38,108 nucleotides of DNA from Clostridiales bacterium. GTDB lineage: Bacteria > Bacillota > Clostridia > Oscillospirales > Oscillospiraceae. The translations under genes and the position numbers were made by a program. The notes beneath the pieces were generated by a model that was not told the origin of the DNA, searched no databases, and was given only the letters and a program-made list of their open reading frames with translations. Position 1 is the stretch's first letter. Every line of letters begins with the position of its first letter. The DNA lies in contig JALFAD010000054.1 in the NCBI GenBank assembly GCA_022772525.1, positions 1 through 38,108 on the forward strand, read 5' to 3'. This document shows, piece after piece, positions 38,005 through 38,108 of the stretch.

Positions 38005-38108
38005 AAACGAGTTCACAGCGAGCCAGAAATGACGAGCCGGAACGTGTCTGTACCTTGTAAATTGAATAACGTAAAGACGAAATTAACACCTTGGACAATT
38101 ATGGATTG
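38005..38108 (+). other. Start of a probable rRNA operon leader (16S not reached)
   Basis: The sequence after P3 includes CTTGTAAATTGAATAACG, a phrase typical of rRNA spacers and leaders in Clostridia. No 16S start (AGAGTTTGATC) is present before the window ends, so the rRNA gene lies to the right. I see no protein-coding gene in 37715-38108. Confidence 0.6.

Noticed and set aside
1..38108. CRISPR array, defence island or biosynthetic cluster
   Set aside because: I saw no regularly spaced repeats, no Cas, restriction or toxin-antitoxin genes, and no synthase genes. The window is mainly housekeeping and sugar metabolism.
38005..38108. Start of 16S rRNA
   Set aside because: The conserved 5' end of 16S (AGAGTTTGATC) is not present, so only promoters and leader can be called.

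Overview
This window reads as chromosome from a GC-rich, spore-forming anaerobic Firmicute, most likely a gut Clostridia member of the Oscillospiraceae type (inference). The signs are: AGGAGG-type ribosome binding sites; TTGACA/TATAAT promoters; dipicolinate synthase genes behind a sigma-K-like promoter; an anaerobic ribonucleotide reductase; a DUF4364 gene; a SAM-I riboswitch; and complete PTS phosphorelay genes. The window ends in three tandem promoters of the kind that precede rRNA operons, and the 16S gene itself lies beyond the right edge.

Layout. 1-800: mobile-element debris, with the tail of an ISAs1-type transposase, a DUF3848 protein and the C-terminal scrap of a conjugative-element helicase. 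874-7518: a PTS operon for an alpha-glucoside. An antiterminator (LicT/BglG family) with its own RAT/terminator leader is followed by EIICB, a GH4 6-phospho-alpha-glucosidase, EIIA, HPr and EI, so every phosphorelay component is in one transcription unit. 7707-10566: a cupin protein, a MATE exporter and its probable TetR regulator. 10808-15287: a CtpE-like P-type ATPase, a PfkB sugar kinase and a pyridoxamine/pyridoxal kinase. 15335-17000: a membrane-anchored polysaccharide deacetylase and a tRNA-Arg(CCT) with an altered D-loop/T-loop contact. 17009-19522 (minus strand): trxA-trxB-ccdA-tlpA, a set able to carry electrons from NADPH across the membrane. 19645-21598 (minus strand): a cysteine-rich protein of unknown function and an aldose 1-epimerase.

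21816-24122: nrdD. 24166-27524: an XpaC-TelA-YdcF/SanA operon. 27529-30690: an MgtC protein, a 4-alpha-glucanotransferase behind a LacI-type operator, and a YitT membrane protein. 30770-34366: metK under a SAM-I riboswitch, then glutamine-dependent NAD+ synthetase. 34446-35101: an AT-rich orphan gene and a cluster of hairpins that look like a small foreign islet. 35101-36463 (minus strand): dipicolinate synthase subunits. 36466-37714: a DUF4364 protein and the long-form ribosome hibernation factor. 37763-38108: rRNA promoters and leader.

Most of the window is housekeeping or well-known accessory metabolism. I found no clearly new defence or biosynthetic system. The observations I rate highest are the paired U19/A56 change in tRNA-Arg, the self-contained PTS whose HPr lacks the regulatory serine, and the unexplained structured islet between nadE and the dipicolinate genes. 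All family assignments were made by reading the translated sequence, without database searches.
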